In this document: one piece after another, positions 61,471-64,000 of the stretch
How the letters are laid out: each line of letters begins with the position of its first letter
Numbering within the stretch: position 1 is the first letter of the stretch
Assembly: GCA_903820085.1 (NCBI GenBank)
Contig: CAIJGA010000021.1
Coordinates: forward strand, 186,001 to 250,000
Direction: 5' to 3'
Origin: an uncultured Chlorobiaceae bacterium
Lineage (GTDB): Bacteria; Bacteroidota; Chlorobiia; Chlorobiales; Chlorobiaceae
Length of the DNA stretch: 64,000 bases
Made by a program: the position numbers and the translations under genes
The notes under the pieces: model-generated
What the model was told of the DNA's origin: nothing
Database searches by the model: none
Seen by the model: only the letters and a program-made list of their open reading frames with translations

Positions 61471-64000
61471 ACCAATTCAACCACGCAACCGTTGAACTCT
61501 CCGGCATCAATCTGATTGAGGCCAGTGCCGGGACGGGGAAGACCTATGCCATAGCTTCGCTTTACCTTCGTCTGCTTCTGGAAAAAGAGCTCCTTCCCGA
61601 ACAGATTCTTGTGGTAACCTATACCGAAGCGGCAACACAGGAGCTTCGCACCAGAATCCGCAGCCGTATCCGTGAGGCTCTTGAAGTGATGGAAGGGTGT
61701 GGTACCAGCGATGCATTCCTTGAAGCGCTCTATGAGAATGCCGCCATTGCTGGCCTGAAAAACGTCAGGGATCTCCTTGAGCAAGCCCTTGGCGCTTTTG
61801 ATACCGCTTCGATTTTCACCATTCACGGCTTCTGCCTTCGGGCGCTGCAGGACAACGCTTTTGAGAGTGGCTCCCTCTATGATACCGAACTGGTTACTGA
61901 CCAGAGTGATCTGCTTCAGGACATTGTGGACGATTTCTGGAGAATGCACTTTTTCAGGGATCCGGCGCCGCTCCTCGGCTATGCCCTGCGCAACCGCCAC
62001 TCTCCCGAAACCTTCATGTCGCTGCTGAAGAACCTTCATGCCGGTAAAGGGGTTGAGGTTATTCCGGCATACAGTGACGAAGAGATTGCTGTGCTCGAGA
62101 GGAAGTGTGCTGCCGCTTACGCAGAGATATGCGCAACCTGGGAAACTGACCGGGAGGCTATTACGCAGCTCCTGACAACGGACAAGGGGCTGAAGCGCTC
62201 GCAGGATACCTACCGCAAAGATCTCCTTGATCCTCTTTTTGCAAGCATGGAAGCTTTCGTTGCTGGCAACAATCCTTTTGATCTTTTCGACGGGTTTGAG
62301 AAGTTTACTGTGACCGGCATCAGTGATGGTACCAAAGCAAAAAACACGCCACCCGTTCATCCTTTGTTCGGGAGCTGCCAGACACTCCATGATTTCGCAA
62401 AGAACCGCTTTCTCGGCCTCCAGGCTGAACTTTTTCGCTTTTATCAGGATAATCTGCCTCTGCGCAAGCGGGCCGGAAATATCCGCTTTTTCGATGACCT
62501 GCTTGAAGATCTTTATTGTGCACTGGTATCGGGAAGCGGCGGGGAGGTGCTTGCCGGAATCCTCAGAAAAAAGTACTCTGCGGCGCTCATCGACGAGTTT
62601 CAGGATACCGACCCGGTGCAGTATGAAATTTTCAGGAAAATCTATGCCGATTCAGACGCTCCGCTTTTTTTGATCGGCGATCCCAAACAGGCGATCTACA
62701 GTTTCCGTGGTGCGGATATTTTTGCCTACATGCGTGCGGCTCGCGATGTGCCCCAAGAGCGATGCTTTACCCTGACGGATAACTGGCGTTCTGCTCCGCT
62801 GCTGCTTCAGGCTTTCAACACCCTCTTCGACCATGCAAGGAAGCCGTTTGTCTATGATGAGATTGTCTACCACCCCCTTGCGGCGGGGAAACGGGAGCTG
62901 AACCACACAGGGGAGTCCGTGGGTGACGTCGCGCCGATGCAGCTCTGGCTGATGGATTCCGGCGATGACAAGAGCGGCATGTTGACCGTTGACGACGCCA
63001 GCACTCTGGCATCAGTTGCCGTGGCCGGTGAAATTGCCCGGCTCCTGCAGGACGGTCAGGCCACTTTCGGCGGCAAGCCCGTCACAGCCGGTGATATTGC
63101 CGTTATTGTGCGCACGCACCGTCAGGCTGCCATGATGCTCAATGCCTTGCGGGCAAAGGGGATTGCCGGGGTCATGCGGAGTGACCGCAGCATTTTTGCA
63201 TCAAGGGAGGCTGAAGAGGTGCGCATCCTGCTTTCTGCCCTTGCAGACCCTGGCAATGAGCCAAAGGTCCGGGCAGCGCTTGTAACCGATATGCTTGGCC
63301 GGTCAGGCAACGATATTGCCGGTTTGATGGATGATGAAGAGTCCTGGACGGAGTGCCTCCGAGAGTTTCGCTCTTATCATGACCTCTGGCGTGAACGGGG
63401 ATCTATGGTGATGAGCCGGGAGCTGATGGCACGCGAAAGGGTTCGCGGGCGTCTGCTCAGTTATCCTGATGCATCGGGAGAGCGCAGACTGACCAATGTG
63501 CTGCACTGTTTTGAGTTGCTGCACCGCCAGGAACATGAGCAGGGAACGGGAATGGAGGGGCTGGTTGACTGGTTCAGCCAGCGGATCGGGTCGGCAGATG
63601 AGGCCGAAGAGTACCAGATCCGTCTTGAAACGGATGATGCAGCCGTAAAAATCGTTACGGTTCATGTCAGCAAGGGACTTGAATACCCTGTTGTCTTCTG
63701 CCCCTTTCTCTGGGGAGGCAGCAACAGCAAAGGGAGTGTAGTCATGTTTCATGATGAAGCGGGCAAGCTTGTGAAGGATTTCGGTTCTCCCGACATGCAG
63801 CGCCACCGGTTGCTTGCTGACAGGGAGTCGCTGGCCGAAAGCCTCAGGCTGCTGTATGTGGCGCTGACCAGGGCAAAGTATCGCTGCTATCTGTTCAGCG
63901 GAAAAACCCGGTCTGAAAGTTCACCGATCAACTACCTCCTTCACGCATCCAGTGAAACAAGGGCGGCAGAAAACCAGGCTGCTGCTCTTGCAGCAGAATC
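61467..64000 (+). CDS. recB: Exodeoxyribonuclease V subunit RecB (5' part)
   Basis: The frame starts at the ATG overlapping the recC stop and is still open at the window edge after 844 codons. UvrD/Rep-type helicase: Walker A EASAGTGKTYAIAS (residues 18-31), motif Ia VVTYTEAATQELR, TIHGFCLRAL, Walker B AALIDEFQDTDPVQ, motif III GDPKQAIYSFRGAD, motif IV LTDNWRSAPLL, motif V VKIVTVHVSKGLEYPVVF, and motif VI LLYVALTRAKYRCYLF. The C-terminal nuclease domain and probably recD lie beyond the window. All helicase motifs are intact. Confidence 0.96.
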   Translation, partial: MNQFNHATVELSGINLIEASAGTGKTYAIASLYLRLLLEKELLPEQILVVTYTEAATQELRTRIRSRIREALEVMEGCGTSDAFLEALYENAAIAGLKNVRDLLEQALGAFDTASIFTIHGFCLRALQDNAFESGSLYDTELVTDQSDLLQDIVDDFWRMHFFRDPAPLLGYALRNRHSPETFMSLLKNLHAGKGVEVIPAYSDEEIAVLERKCAAAYAEICATWETDREAITQLLTTDKGLKRSQDTYRKDLLDPLFASMEAFVAGNNPFDLFDGFEKFTVTGISDGTKAKNTPPVHPLFGSCQTLHDFAKNRFLGLQAELFRFYQDNLPLRKRAGNIRFFDDLLEDLYCALVSGSGGEVLAGILRKKYSAALIDEFQDTDPVQYEIFRKIYADSDAPLFLIGDPKQAIYSFRGADIFAYMRAARDVPQERCFTLTDNWRSAPLLLQAFNTLFDHARKPFVYDEIVYHPLAAGKRELNHTGESVGDVAPMQLWLMDSGDDKSGMLTVDDASTLASVAVAGEIARLLQDGQATFGGKPVTAGDIAVIVRTHRQAAMMLNALRAKGIAGVMRSDRSIFASREAEEVRILLSALADPGNEPKVRAALVTDMLGRSGNDIAGLMDDEESWTECLREFRSYHDLWRERGSMVMSRELMARERVRGRLLSYPDASGERRLTNVLHCFELLHRQEHEQGTGMEGLVDWFSQRIGSADEAEEYQIRLETDDAAVKIVTVHVSKGLEYPVVFCPFLWGGSNSKGSVVMFHDEAGKLVKDFGSPDMQRHRLLADRESLAESLRLLYVALTRAKYRCYLFSGKTRSESSPINYLLHASSETRAAENQAAALAAE

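Noticed and set aside
61272-62390. 372-codon minus-strand ORF across recC/recB
   Set aside because: Antisense to the conserved RecC end and RecB helicase motifs; no recognisable product.

Overview
The window looks like chromosome of a green sulfur bacterium (Chlorobium/Pelodictyon type). The best marker is the small monoheme protein at 49.6-49.95 kb, which matches the Chlorobium cytochrome c-555 family almost residue for residue as I remember it. A large corrinoid locus (cobalamin is needed for anaerobic bacteriochlorophyll synthesis), an Hdr/Flx redox cluster, a long SecA with a zinc tail and few strong Shine-Dalgarno sites fit the same assignment. No rRNA, tRNA, CRISPR array or intact insertion sequence was seen.

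Layout. 0-5.5 kb: corrinoid operon, cobD(3' end)-cbiB-cobO-btuC-like permease-fused BtuD-like ATPase-CbiR-like TIM barrel, ending in the wreck of an iron alcohol dehydrogenase. 5.5-14.2 kb: unrelated cargo, namely a membrane-anchored SET protein, an outer-membrane barrel, a small orphan ORF, a three-gene ABC exporter (ATPase, FtsX permease, HlyD adaptor), a YhiN/HI0933 flavoprotein and a repeat protein. 14.7-17.1 kb: the rest of nucleotide-loop assembly, cobU-cobT-cobS. 17.1-19.6 kb: a DUF2141 protein and a MurB-like protein fused to a DOMON/CBM9-like domain. 19.6-26.4 kb: a minus-strand hdrCB-hdrA-flxD-flxC-flxB-flxA operon, a candidate NAD(P)H-linked flavin-bifurcating complex with a recognisable promoter.

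26.8-40.4 kb is mostly housekeeping: an AlaC/DapL-type aminotransferase, Nnr, PurL, SecA, two atypical SDRs, an OGG1-type glycosylase, a CPBP-like membrane protein, LipA and HU. Between them lie a very AT-rich gap (about 37.1-37.65 kb) and a perfect 22-bp hairpin that buries the start site of the second SDR.

40.9-50.7 kb is the most interesting stretch. A histidine kinase and a sigma-54-dependent response regulator are followed at once by a near-consensus sigma-54 promoter with paired upstream inverted repeats. This promoter drives a small secreted calcium-loop protein, a c-type cytochrome and a DUF4405 membrane protein. Next come a separately promoted OsmC / SQR-like flavoprotein / DUF134 regulator group, a methyltransferase, a DUF2892 membrane protein, cytochrome c-555 and a DUF697 protein. 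I read this as a two-component-controlled envelope redox locus whose signal is unknown.

51-64 kb is a DNA-maintenance region: YhaO/YhaN (SbcDC-like), an orphan ParA with a ribbon-helix-helix partner and repeated operator-like sites upstream, 1.5 kb of gene-poor AT-rich DNA, then recC and the 5' part of recB running off the window.
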